Positions 1 through 5,139 are shown, numbered from the stretch's first letter. The stretch is DNA of 11,183 bases from Patescibacteria group bacterium (GCA_024654485.1 JANLHO010000002.1:1-11183), one strand, 5' to 3'. Numbers and translations are program-made. The notes: generated by a model from the letters alone, not told the origin.

Positions 1-160
1 CCTCGATTCCGGCAGACTCGTGGCCCATCATGGCCAGCGTCCGCCGGAGTACGTTTTGCAGGACGGGCTTGTCGCCCGCCCGCACGAGATCGTCCAGCCG
101 CTCGTAGAGCGGCGGAATGAGCCCTGTCCCGATATAATCGGGATTTACGTACCAACCCAT
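1..160 (-). CDS. N-terminal part of an unrecognised protein (runs off left edge)
   Basis: A minus-strand reading frame opens with ATG at 160-158 and stays open for 53 codons to the window edge, so only the N-terminus is seen. The start is supported by a strong Shine-Dalgarno, AAAAGGAG at 175-168, 7 nt upstream. The peptide begins MGWYVNPDYIGTGLIPPLYE and continues with an Arg/Leu-rich helical-looking stretch. The PDYIGTG segment faintly resembles the acetyl-CoA loop of GNAT enzymes, but it would be unusually close to the N-terminus, so I do not assign a family. The 79-aa gene lies upstream on the same strand, separated by 238 bp that contain hairpins, so co-transcription is possible but unproven. 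Good Shine-Dalgarno plus clean frame make it a real gene; its function is unknown. Confidence 0.6.
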   Translation of the reverse strand, partial: MGWYVNPDYIGTGLIPPLYERLDDLVRAGDKPVLQNVLRRTLAMMGHESAGIE

Positions 161-190
161 TGTCTTTCTCCTTTTCTCGTGCGTCTTATT

Positions 191-228
191 TTCGTGCGCA
201 CGAAGCGGGGGGTTATGCATCGCCCCCC
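191..228. other. Two adjacent short inverted repeats upstream of the partial gene
   Basis: TTCGTGCGCACGAA at 191-204 is a perfect 14-bp palindrome. It is followed by a GGGGGG/CCCCCC pair (207-212 with 223-228) around a 10-nt loop. They lie 30-70 bp upstream of the minus-strand start at 160. They could form RNA hairpins in the leader or serve as operator sites. No T-run follows either stem, so they are not standard terminators. Confidence 0.4.
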
Positions 229-260
229 ATTTCATACGCCCTCCTTTGCTGAAGCTCCCG

Positions 261-286
261 CCTGCGCCGAGGCTTCGGCGGGCAGG
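261..286. repeat. Parcubacteria-type dispersed hairpin repeat
   Basis: An imperfect inverted repeat: CCTGC (261-265) pairs with GCAGG (282-286), GCCGA (266-270) with TCGGC (275-279), with a GGCT loop and a 2-nt bulge. Translation of this type of sequence gives the spurious peptide CAEASAGR, which recurs in falsely predicted proteins of Parcubacteria genomes. It lies in the gap between the two minus-strand genes and is non-coding. Confidence 0.6.
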
Positions 287-311
287 TCGGAGAATAAGAA
301 GGTTTTGGAAT

Positions 312-347
312 CCTCTTGAATACTCAATATATTGAGTGCTCAAGAGG
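312..347. repeat. Large AT-centred inverted repeat, possible operator or terminator stem
   Basis: Arms of 18 bp (312-329 and 330-347) pair with only two imperfect positions (320/339 and 321/338). The central 16 bp, ACTCAATATATTGAGT, is a perfect palindrome. It lies 52 bp downstream of the stop of the 79-aa gene and 150 bp upstream of the next minus-strand start. There is no run of T after the stem on either strand, so it is not a canonical terminator. Dyad symmetry and an AT core also fit a dimeric repressor site. Confidence 0.5.
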
Positions 348-398
348 GAGGCGAGACGATTTCCAGTCGTCGTCGCCCCCAGCCAAACCCTGCGGCTT

Positions 399-638
399 TT
401 ACGCCACGTTGCGCGCAGCCGCCAAAACGGCCGCGCGTTTTGCCACTTCCGCGGCGCTCAGCGGAGCCCCGCGGAATTTTGCCACACGGCGGCGCACATT
501 GAGCGCCGCCGTGAGACTTGTGAGCGCCTTTATGCGGCGCTCGGAACTGGCCGCCTTCGCGGCCACTTCTTTTTTGGCCGCCACATTGGCGGCCTGGGCG
601 CGCCGGCGGCGCACCACTGTTTTCTTAAACCTCTTCAT
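399..638 (-). CDS. 79-aa highly basic Ala/Arg/Lys-rich protein, unknown function
   Basis: The protein starts MKRFKKTVVRRRR and is rich in Ala, Arg and Lys throughout, with predicted helical repeats (AAKKEVAAKAASSERRIKA) and a C-terminal half around LNVRRRVAKFRGAPLSAAEV. The composition suggests binding to DNA or RNA, much like lysine/alanine-rich histone-like tails, but no family is recognised. A longer frame opens at 797, but I chose the start at 638 because AAAGGAGG at 654-647 sits exactly 8 nt upstream and because the extension would run through palindromic repeats. Stop TAA at 401-399. The gene lies downstream of an approximately 780-bp structured non-coding block and a strong minus-strand promoter at 1425-1453, so it may be the only protein made from that transcript. 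Confidence 0.6.
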   Translation of the reverse strand: MKRFKKTVVRRRRAQAANVAAKKEVAAKAASSERRIKALTSLTAALNVRRRVAKFRGAPLSAAEVAKRAAVLAAARNVA

Positions 639-643
639 CTTTC

Positions 644-659
644 TGCCCTCCTTTGGGCA
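644..659 (-). promoter_or_regulatory. Shine-Dalgarno of the 79-aa gene displayed in a hairpin loop
   Basis: On the minus strand TGCCC and GGGCA form a 5-bp stem whose 6-nt loop is AAAGGA, the core of the ribosome binding site for the ATG at 638. The site is thus either presented in a loop or partly masked in the stem. Stem length is short, so stability is uncertain. Confidence 0.4.
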
Positions 660-660
660 T

Positions 661-703
661 CCGAGCATGTCGCCGCTCGGCTTGCGTCCCGCCACGTGGC
701 GGG
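661..703. other. Two hairpins in the leader upstream of the 79-aa gene
   Basis: CCGAGC (661-666) pairs with GCTCGG (675-680) across an 8-nt loop. CCCGCCACGTGGCGGG at 688-703 is a perfect 16-bp palindrome, which could be an RNA stem or a protein-binding site. The first shares its 5' arm sequence CCGAGCAT with the stronger hairpin at 841-870. Confidence 0.45.
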
Positions 704-720
704 AGATTGAATTTCCGGAA

Positions 721-764
721 CTCTCTCCTCCTTTGCCCTCCATAGCTTTACGCGACGGAGGGTC
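721..764. repeat. Dispersed repeat, copy A (hairpin with CTCTCTCCTC head)
   Basis: The unit begins CTCTCTCCTC, then TTGCCCTCCATAGC, a short variable spacer and GCGACGGAGGG. CCCTCC (738-743) can pair with GGAGGG. The same unit recurs at 1331-1371 with small indels. Its reverse complement encodes the RQGYGGQ-like peptide often seen in spurious Parcubacteria proteins. Confidence 0.6.
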
Positions 765-768
765 GAGA

Positions 769-840
769 ATCCCGCCGCAGTGTTTGCCCAACTTCAATAC
801 AAGAATCTTGATGTGTGATTTGGAAACACTGCGGCGGGAT
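769..840. repeat. Perfect 17-bp inverted repeat around a 38-nt loop
   Basis: ATCCCGCCGCAGTGTTT (769-785) is the exact reverse complement of 824-840. The loop can extend the stem with CCAA (788-791)/TTGG (820-823) and contains CAAGA/TCTTG at 800-810, so a multi-part fold is possible. No T-run follows on either strand. It abuts the hairpin at 841-870 directly. Confidence 0.6.
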
Positions 841-870
841 GCCGAGCATCTAGAGCGCTAGGTGCTCGGC
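841..870. repeat. 13-bp hairpin with AGCG tetraloop
   Basis: Positions 841-853 pair with 858-870: an 8-bp perfect outer stem (GCCGAGCA/TGCTCGGC), a T849/G862 pair, then CTAG/CTAG, closed by AGCG. The T/G pair is an RNA wobble only on the plus strand; on the minus strand it would be an A-C mismatch. No U-tract follows. Confidence 0.55.
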
Positions 871-958
871 TCCCTGCAATATGGTTACTGATAAGCTCTA
901 CCTCCTCACTGCTCTCTCCTCTGAACCGCAGCGAGGGTTTGGTATTTCAATGGCGGCA

Positions 959-1008
959 CGCGGTATCAAGCCGCGCACCTTGCGCATTCGCCTCGCCGTG
1001 CTCGCAAG
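959..1008. other. Two weaker stems in the non-coding block
   Basis: CGCGG (959-963) pairs with CCGCG (971-975) around TATCAAG, and CTTGCG (979-984) with CGCAAG (1003-1008). Each is modest alone; they matter mainly as part of the continuous run of dyads. Confidence 0.3.
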
Positions 1009-1083
1009 CGCGACGCGGAATGCTATGACCGGTTTCTATCGTTTCCGAACGGCAGGTATTTTTCAAAGAGCTCTCTCCTCAAT

Positions 1084-1164
1084 CTCCAGATGATTTGGAG
1101 TAGTCGAGAAATTTCTGCTTGCGAAGAGTGGTTAGTCCTTCGTAAGCAGCCGATGTCCCGACTA
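1084..1164. other. Nested stem-loops: CTCCA/TGGAG and a TAGTCG-enclosed 12-bp stem
   Basis: CTCCA (1084-1088) pairs with TGGAG (1096-1100). Immediately after, TAGTCG (1101-1106) pairs with CGACTA (1159-1164) and encloses a 12-bp stem, 1115-1126 with 1138-1149 (CTGCTTGCGAAG against CTTCGTAAGCAG) with an 11-nt loop. The only imperfect pair, G1121/T1143, is a wobble in plus-strand RNA. Nested helices of this kind are typical of folded RNAs rather than operators. Confidence 0.5.
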
Positions 1165-1202
1165 GAGACACGGTTGATCGGCGCTTGCCTTACGACGCCC
1201 GG

Positions 1203-1225
1203 CCGACAACTATCATGTTGTTCGG
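1203..1225. other. Short hairpin with one bulge
   Basis: CCGACAAC (1203-1210) pairs with GTTGTTCGG (1217-1225) across TATCAT with a single bulged base. It forms part of the structured block. Confidence 0.35.
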
Positions 1226-1239
1226 ATAAGGGAGACAGA

Positions 1240-1285
1240 GTCCTCGCTCGGGGAGGGGTTTCCAGCCCAAGCCCGAGTGAGAGAC
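1240..1285. other. 13-bp stem with inner GGG/CCC hairpin
   Basis: CTCGCTCGGG (1243-1252) pairs with CCCGAGTGAG (1272-1281). GTC (1240-1242) continues with GAC (1283-1285) past one bulged A, and GGG/CCC (1256-1258/1266-1268) can form inside. The sole imperfect pair, G1246/T1278, is again a wobble only in plus-strand RNA. Confidence 0.5.
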
Positions 1286-1330
1286 GCCCAATCGTGGAAA
1301 CAGATGTTGTGCGAGCCGCGCCTCTCTCCG

Positions 1331-1371
1331 CTCTCTCCTCTTGCCCTCCATAGCCTTGGCGACGGAGGGTC
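1331..1371. repeat. Dispersed repeat, copy B
   Basis: Second copy of the unit at 721-764: CTCTCTCCTC, TTGCCCTCCATAGCC, then GGCGACGGAGGG. It is enclosed by an additional 8-bp pairing, CCGCTCTC (1328-1335) with GAGAGCGG (1380-1387). Confidence 0.6.
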
Positions 1372-1424
1372 TTTTCTATGAGAGCGGGACGCTTCGCAAT
1401 ACACCTCAAAGTTCAACTGGCGAT

Positions 1425-1453
1425 ATAATACCAGCGCATTGGACTTGTGTCAA
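1425..1453 (-). promoter_or_regulatory. Strong minus-strand sigma-70-type promoter
   Basis: On the minus strand TTGACA (1453-1448) is followed after exactly 17 bp by TATTAT (1430-1425), predicting a start near 1418. It reads leftward into the structured non-coding block and, if not terminated, into the 79-aa gene. It is among the best promoter matches in the window. CTGG/CCAG around 1417-1434 forms a small dyad over the -10. Confidence 0.6.
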
Positions 1454-1491
1454 CATATCTGATACAAAATATCTCTAATCTGTCGGAGTAT

Positions 1492-1570
1492 ATATGGCTT
1501 ATCCACAATACCTATCCATATGAGCCATATTTTTGTCATAATCTCTTGACAAATAAAATGGCTCGCATAT
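1492..1570. promoter_or_regulatory. Probable TrmB operator: repeated ATGGCT half-sites over the promoter
   Basis: ATATGGCT (1492-1499) is inverted at 1523-1530 (AGCCATAT). ATATGAGCCAT (1518-1528) is inverted relative to ATGGCTCGCATAT (1558-1570), which overlaps the -10 box. Three half-sites of alternating orientation around a -35/-10 fit autoregulation by the downstream TrmB-family protein. Binding is inferred from position and symmetry only. Confidence 0.45.
1499..1507 (+). other. Exact DnaA-box 9-mer TTATCCACA
   Basis: TTATCCACA matches the classic DnaA box at all nine positions, in the AT-rich gap upstream of the TrmB gene. Fewer than 0.1 exact matches are expected by chance in this length on both strands, assuming equal base frequencies. 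It is single here, so a regulatory or chance role is as likely as replication. Confidence 0.35.
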
Positions 1571-1573
1571 ACT
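1546..1573 (+). promoter_or_regulatory. Promoter of the TrmB-family gene (leaderless)
   Basis: TTGACA (1546-1551), 16-bp spacer, TATACT (1568-1573), then 7 nt to ATG at 1581. Transcription should begin at or within a base of the start codon, and no Shine-Dalgarno is present. Confidence 0.7.
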
Positions 1574-1580
1574 GCCGAGC

Positions 1581-2414
1581 ATGGCAGAGTTCACATTCCA
1601 ACAGTCGCTCGCGCAGGCGGGGCTAACGGAAGACCAGGCGGCCGTATACGAGTCACTCGTAAAAAAGGGGCCGTCGCATGCGCGGACCGTCGCGCAGGAA
1701 GCCGGCATCAGCCGCACGCTCGCCTACAAGGTCTTGGACGAGCTTATAGACAAGGAATTGGCGGAGAAGAAGGACGCGCCGCGCATGGTCTCCGTCTTTA
1801 GCGCCGCGCACCCGATGAAGCTCAAAGACGTGGTGGAGAAGCGCTTCAGCGAAGCCGAAGCTGCCAAGGGCGCCGTCGGGAGTGTATTGAGCGCTCTCAC
1901 ATCGGAGTATAATCTGGCCGCCGGGAAGCCGGGGGTGCGCTTTTTTGAAGGCAAAGACGGTATTCGCGAGTGCATCAATGATTCTCTCACTTCCAAGACC
2001 GATATCCTTTCATACGTGGACATCGCGGCGGTGGAGCGCACTATACCCGACATAAGCCGCGACTTCGCGAAGGCGCGCCGAAAGCTCTGCCTCAAGAAGA
2101 AAAACATCGGCGTGGACACGCCGGAAAATCGCGCGGAGGTTGAAGGGTACTACCCCGACGTGACGGAGGAGCGCCTCATACCGTGGAAGACGCAAGCCTT
2201 CGGTACCGTCATGCAGATATACGACGGCAAAATTTCGTATTTCACGCTGGAAGAGCCGATGATGGGCGTCATAGTAGCCGACCCGCACATCTACGAGATG
2301 CATCGCTCTCTTTTTGAGTCGGCATGGAACGACCCGCGCGCGTATATCCCCGAGAAGCCTCAAGCCGCCTTGCGCTCGGACTCTTCCGACGACGGCTCAA
2401 GTACGATGTCGTAA
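1581..2414 (+). CDS. TrmB-family transcriptional regulator
   Basis: 277 aa. Residues about 8-75 form a winged helix-turn-helix (GLTEDQAAVYESL, then a recognition region AGISRTLAYKVLDELIDKELAEK) typical of TrmB proteins. A helical linker (78-108) leads to the C-terminal effector/dimerisation domain (about 115-250) with the family signature GVRFFEGKDGIREC and a final SLFESAWN. TrmB proteins sense small molecules, often sugars in archaea; the ligand here cannot be read from sequence. ATG 1581 is chosen because TATACT ends 7 nt upstream. Inverted ATGGCT half-sites over its promoter suggest autoregulation. The tail beyond residue 258 is an acidic/Ser-rich extension encoded opposite the end of the minus-strand gene, overlapping it by 55 bp. 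Family assignment is confident; targets are unknown. Confidence 0.88.
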   Translation: MAEFTFQQSLAQAGLTEDQAAVYESLVKKGPSHARTVAQEAGISRTLAYKVLDELIDKELAEKKDAPRMVSVFSAAHPMKLKDVVEKRFSEAEAAKGAVGSVLSALTSEYNLAAGKPGVRFFEGKDGIRECINDSLTSKTDILSYVDIAAVERTIPDISRDFAKARRKLCLKKKNIGVDTPENRAEVEGYYPDVTEERLIPWKTQAFGTVMQIYDGKISYFTLEEPMMGVIVADPHIYEMHRSLFESAWNDPRAYIPEKPQAALRSDSSDDGSSTMS

Positions 2415-4402
2415 GTTTTCACGCCGGAGTCATCCTCATAGGGTCCGCGGATTACCCGGAAGCCGAACTTCTCGTAGAACTCCACTCTCTCCGGATCGCA
2501 CTCGGCGTATATCTTGCCTCCTTGCTGCATCTCGCTCCGTAGTGCGACCTCCAGAAGCGCCTGGCCGAGTGCGCCGCCTTCATACAGCGGATTCGTCATG
2601 AAGGAGCCCATGTGCTTGCTCTCGTCGTTGCTCGCCGTGAGATCGTCAAACCGCACGAAGGTAATGATCTCCCCGTCCTTGCGGTAGAGATAGAAGCGTG
2701 AGTAGGGGCTTGCGAGCGCATTCTCCAGTTCAGCGCGAAGTTCGTTGAGTTTCTCTTCCGGATATTTGTCTTGATACTGCGACATCCAGATGTTGAGTAT
2801 CGCTTCCCTATCTTGTGCGGCGATACGCTCTCCCACCACGACCTCAAGCGAGCTGCCGCGGATCTCCTTCAGTGAGAGTTCGCCCCGCTCTCTCAGGACG
2901 CGGCACGCGCTCGTAAAGAGCAGTGTGTCCTTGTTGATAGACGATGCTATGACCTCAAGACGAGCACGAGTCTCATCCGTGTTGTCAATCGGCTCGGCCA
3001 AAAGACGGCGGAAGAGATCCGCGGCACGGCGTCTGACATTCATGGCTATTTCATGCGCGGCACCCTTGTCGGCGGATCTGAAGCTCTCACGAAGTACCTT
3101 TTCCGCGTCCAGCGCGGCAGCATCCGTCTCTACGAACTTCCTGAATACGAACTCTGCCGGCTCTTTGGCCCCTACTGCGGCCGCTGCGTTGCCCGAACCG
3201 GCTATCACCCACCCGAAATCCGGTCCGAGCTCTTCAAGCGCGAGGAATGTCCTCAAGCCGATAGTTCCATATTCCTTCGTGAAGGACTGTATGTGACGCG
3301 CTTCTCCGACCCGGACGTTTTTAAGAAAATCCAGCAGGTGGAACTGCTCACGAATAGTCAGATCGGACAACGGTACTCCAAAGTCCGCTATGATTTTTTG
3401 CCGTATCGGTTCAGACTGAAGAAAGTAGTAATCTCGAAAATCCCCAGCAGACACGTCCCCCACGCCAAATACCTTCTCCAATCTTTGCTCGTCCAGCCGA
3501 TCGCCCGCATCAATAACGGCCGAATAAAATGCCGAATAATGCAGATTGTCCTTATCCTCTGCGGGTGATTGAAGATATTTATCTATTTCATTGATGCTTT
3601 CGGGAGGGGCAATGTATAACGCCGACTTATCGTGATTGAATCCTGCATACGTGTGAGGCGCAATTTGAAAAGGTTCAACGTCGACATGCTCGAACTCCAA
3701 TTTTCTCGGATTAGTGAGGCCTTGGTATACCTGTTTTGCGCGCTCATATAGCAAGTAGCTTCCTTCTTTCCTCTCGAGCGCGTTATGCAAAACATCAAGC
3801 CATGCGGAGCTTCCTTGCGTTAATCGTTTGAACGCGGCCGGATCGGTATTCTCTAAAGTGCCGTGATAATCTTCTACATCGAGGTCGTCCTGCTCGTCGT
3901 GAAGAATCTGGATGTACATGCTGCGAAATATTTCCAAGATACTTGCAGTATCCGCGAACGACTCCGGATGTACGAAATCAAGGTACTTGGCGGATTCTAT
4001 TGCAAACTCTTCGGGCTTCCTGCGAGCAGTTGCAATGATCGTTTCCTCTAAGTCCTCGGAAAAATCCCTGACGAATGCGCTGTACCTAGGCTCATCTTGG
4101 TGGACTAAGAGACGAAGGGCGACATGGAGGGGGTCCTTTTCGTACTCGGCCGGTTCTATCCCCGCCTCTTTCAGACTTTGCAAGAAATACCTCCCCCACG
4201 GGTGATCGGGCATTTCGTACCCTCCCGTGCGTTGTCCATCCGGCCGCTCCGCAGACAAGTCCTCTTGCACTATCTCTTTGGGTGCGGCAGATCTCTCGTC
4301 CTTTTGCGCAAGCCAGTCAACGGAGACCGGTTCTTCACCGTAATTGTCCTGGTTGTGGTGAGCTTCGGCTCTCCGAACCGGCTCAAACTCGTCGAGACCC
4401 AT
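2360..4402 (-). CDS. 680-aa protein of unknown function with C-terminal GNAT acetyltransferase domain
   Basis: About 60 N-terminal residues are acidic and disorder-like. Residues about 70-510 are an unrecognised, mostly helical region, with SDLTIREQFHLLDFLKN followed by FTKEYGTIGLRTFLALEELG as its most domain-like part. Residues about 518-670 are GNAT-like: a strand pair (RFYLYRKDGEIITFVRFDD), the acetyl-CoA segment NPLYEGGALGQALLEVA, and the closing EFYEKFGFRVI. GNAT enzymes move an acetyl group from acetyl-CoA to an amine; the substrate here is unknown. The frame extends to 4558, but I start at ATG 4402 because the extension overlaps clpP and TATGCT (4417-4412) lies 9 nt upstream. It is convergent and overlapping with the TrmB gene and divergent from clpP. 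The GNAT call is good; overall role unknown. Confidence 0.75.
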   Translation of the reverse strand: MGLDEFEPVRRAEAHHNQDNYGEEPVSVDWLAQKDERSAAPKEIVQEDLSAERPDGQRTGGYEMPDHPWGRYFLQSLKEAGIEPAEYEKDPLHVALRLLVHQDEPRYSAFVRDFSEDLEETIIATARRKPEEFAIESAKYLDFVHPESFADTASILEIFRSMYIQILHDEQDDLDVEDYHGTLENTDPAAFKRLTQGSSAWLDVLHNALERKEGSYLLYERAKQVYQGLTNPRKLEFEHVDVEPFQIAPHTYAGFNHDKSALYIAPPESINEIDKYLQSPAEDKDNLHYSAFYSAVIDAGDRLDEQRLEKVFGVGDVSAGDFRDYYFLQSEPIRQKIIADFGVPLSDLTIREQFHLLDFLKNVRVGEARHIQSFTKEYGTIGLRTFLALEELGPDFGWVIAGSGNAAAAVGAKEPAEFVFRKFVETDAAALDAEKVLRESFRSADKGAAHEIAMNVRRRAADLFRRLLAEPIDNTDETRARLEVIASSINKDTLLFTSACRVLRERGELSLKEIRGSSLEVVVGERIAAQDREAILNIWMSQYQDKYPEEKLNELRAELENALASPYSRFYLYRKDGEIITFVRFDDLTASNDESKHMGSFMTNPLYEGGALGQALLEVALRSEMQQGGKIYAECDPERVEFYEKFGFRVIRGPYEDDSGVKTYDIVLEPSSEESERKAA

Positions 4403-4411
4403 ACGCCCTAA

Positions 4412-4450
4412 AGCATAGCATTTGCGCGGGGGCCGGTATTTCCATATACT
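4412..4450. promoter_or_regulatory. Interleaved divergent promoters for the GNAT protein (-) and clpP (+)
   Basis: The two starts are only 55 bp apart. On the plus strand TTGCGC (4422-4427), 17 bp and TATACT (4445-4450) precede the clpP ATG by 7 nt. On the minus strand TATGCT (4417-4412) precedes the ATG at 4402 by 9 nt; its -35 would fall at 4440-4435 (AATACC, poor). The -35 regions lie between the two -10s, so polymerase binding should be mutually exclusive. Neither gene has a Shine-Dalgarno. Confidence 0.55.
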
Positions 4451-4457
4451 GCTCCGC

Positions 4458-5075
4458 ATGAATAATTCAATCAAATCGCATTCGGGCGCGGCACGTTCGC
4501 AAATGCTGGTGCCGATGGTGGTGGAGAAGAGCTCCATGGGAGAGCGGGCATACGACATTTATTCGCGCCTTCTGAAAGAGCGCATCGTCTTTTTGGGCGG
4601 CCCTATAGACAACGACGTGGCCAATCTGGTCATCGCGCAGCTCCTATTCCTCGCCTCGGAGGACCCGAAGAAAGACATCTCTTTCTATATAAATTCCCCC
4701 GGCGGCCACGTCTCCGCGGGGCTCGCGATACTGGACACGATGAACCACATCCAGCCGGAGGTCTCCACGGTGTGCGTCGGAATGGCGGCTTCCATGGGAG
4801 CGCTCCTGCTCTCCGCGGGCCAGAAGGGCAAGCGATTCGCGCTTCCAAATGCGGAAATAATGATACACCAGCCCTCCGGCGGTGCCGAGGGAATGGCCTC
4901 CGACATAGAGATAACAGCCAAGCAGATACTGAAGCTGCGCGAGCGCCTCAATAAGATACTCGCCAAAAACACGGGGCAGAAGCTGGACAGGGTGGAGAAG
5001 GACGCCGACCGCGACTACTTCATGGACTCCGGCGAGGCGCTGAAATACGGCGTCATAGACAAAGTTTTGACCTGA
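4458..5075 (+). CDS. clpP: ATP-dependent Clp protease proteolytic subunit ClpP
   Basis: 205 aa, the usual ClpP length. ClpP is the serine peptidase barrel that degrades unfolded proteins fed by a Clp ATPase (ClpX or ClpC) in the cytoplasm. The catalytic triad is visible: Ser112 in VGMAASMGALLL, His137 in EIMIHQPSGG, and Asp186 in DADRDYF by alignment to E. coli Asp185. The N-terminal YDIYSRLLKERIVFLGGPI and SFYINSPGG segments are also family hallmarks. ATG 4458 is chosen because TATACT ends 7 nt before it, matching the leaderless layout of neighbours; MLVPMVVE at residue 16 is the conserved start of the mature region. No ATPase partner is encoded nearby. It is followed by a short GC-rich dyad and T-run, then the rny promoter. 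Confidence 0.97.
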   Translation: MNNSIKSHSGAARSQMLVPMVVEKSSMGERAYDIYSRLLKERIVFLGGPIDNDVANLVIAQLLFLASEDPKKDISFYINSPGGHVSAGLAILDTMNHIQPEVSTVCVGMAASMGALLLSAGQKGKRFALPNAEIMIHQPSGGAEGMASDIEITAKQILKLRERLNKILAKNTGQKLDRVEKDADRDYFMDSGEALKYGVIDKVLT

Positions 5076-5086
5076 TACGCGGACGA

Positions 5087-5112
5087 CGCGCCTGCCCGCG
5101 CGCCGGCTTTTT
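5087..5112 (+). terminator. Possible weak terminator after clpP
   Basis: CGCGC (5087-5091) and GCGCG (5098-5102) can pair, and a TTTTT run is at 5108-5112. However, five bases separate stem and T-run, and the run overlaps the -35 of the next promoter. A marginal call. Confidence 0.3.
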
Positions 5113-5139
5113 GCATAAAATTCTGTGCGGGGGTATACT
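5111..5139 (+). promoter_or_regulatory. Promoter upstream of rny with a ~145-nt leader
   Basis: TTGCAT (5111-5116), a 17-bp spacer and TATACT (5134-5139) predict a start near 5146. The next large gene, rny, begins at 5291, so unlike most genes here this transcript would carry a long 5' leader. Confidence 0.55.

Larger units (their letters stand above)
639..1418. ncRNA. Candidate structured non-coding RNA or very long structured leader
   Basis: There is no credible protein gene in this block; the open frames have repeat-derived or random-looking composition. It contains a dense series of inverted repeats, listed separately, at 644-659, 661-680, 688-703, 769-840, 841-870, 959-975, 1084-1100, 1101-1164, 1203-1225 and 1240-1285, plus two dispersed repeats. 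A consensus-like minus promoter at 1425-1453 would start a transcript near 1418 reading through all of it into the 79-aa gene. Against that, the single imperfect pair in each of three long stems is G-U only if the plus strand is the RNA, so strand is left open. I checked for hallmarks of tmRNA, RNase P RNA and SRP RNA and saw none. Confidence 0.4.

Noticed and set aside
399..797. 132-aa version of the small basic protein starting at 797
   Set aside because: The extra 53 residues run through palindromic non-coding repeats, and a strong Shine-Dalgarno is placed exactly for the ATG at 638.
721..1371. CRISPR array
   Set aside because: The repeated decamer and the 40-bp unit are irregularly spaced (159-260 bp), only the decamer is common to all copies, and no cas genes are present.
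1023..1409. Minus-strand 128-aa frame and plus-strand frames 881-1093 and 1090-1353
   Set aside because: They include repeat-derived peptide (RRQGYGGQ) or random-looking composition, lack ribosome sites, and overlap RNA-like stems.
639..1418. Known structured RNA (tmRNA, RNase P RNA, SRP RNA, rRNA fragment) in the non-coding block
   Set aside because: None of the hallmark sequences of these RNAs was found by reading both strands; a covariance-model search would be needed for certainty.
4403..4558. N-terminal extension of the GNAT protein to 4558
   Set aside because: It would overlap the clpP start region on the other strand; a -10 box sits 9 nt before ATG 4402 and the extension has no domain-like features.
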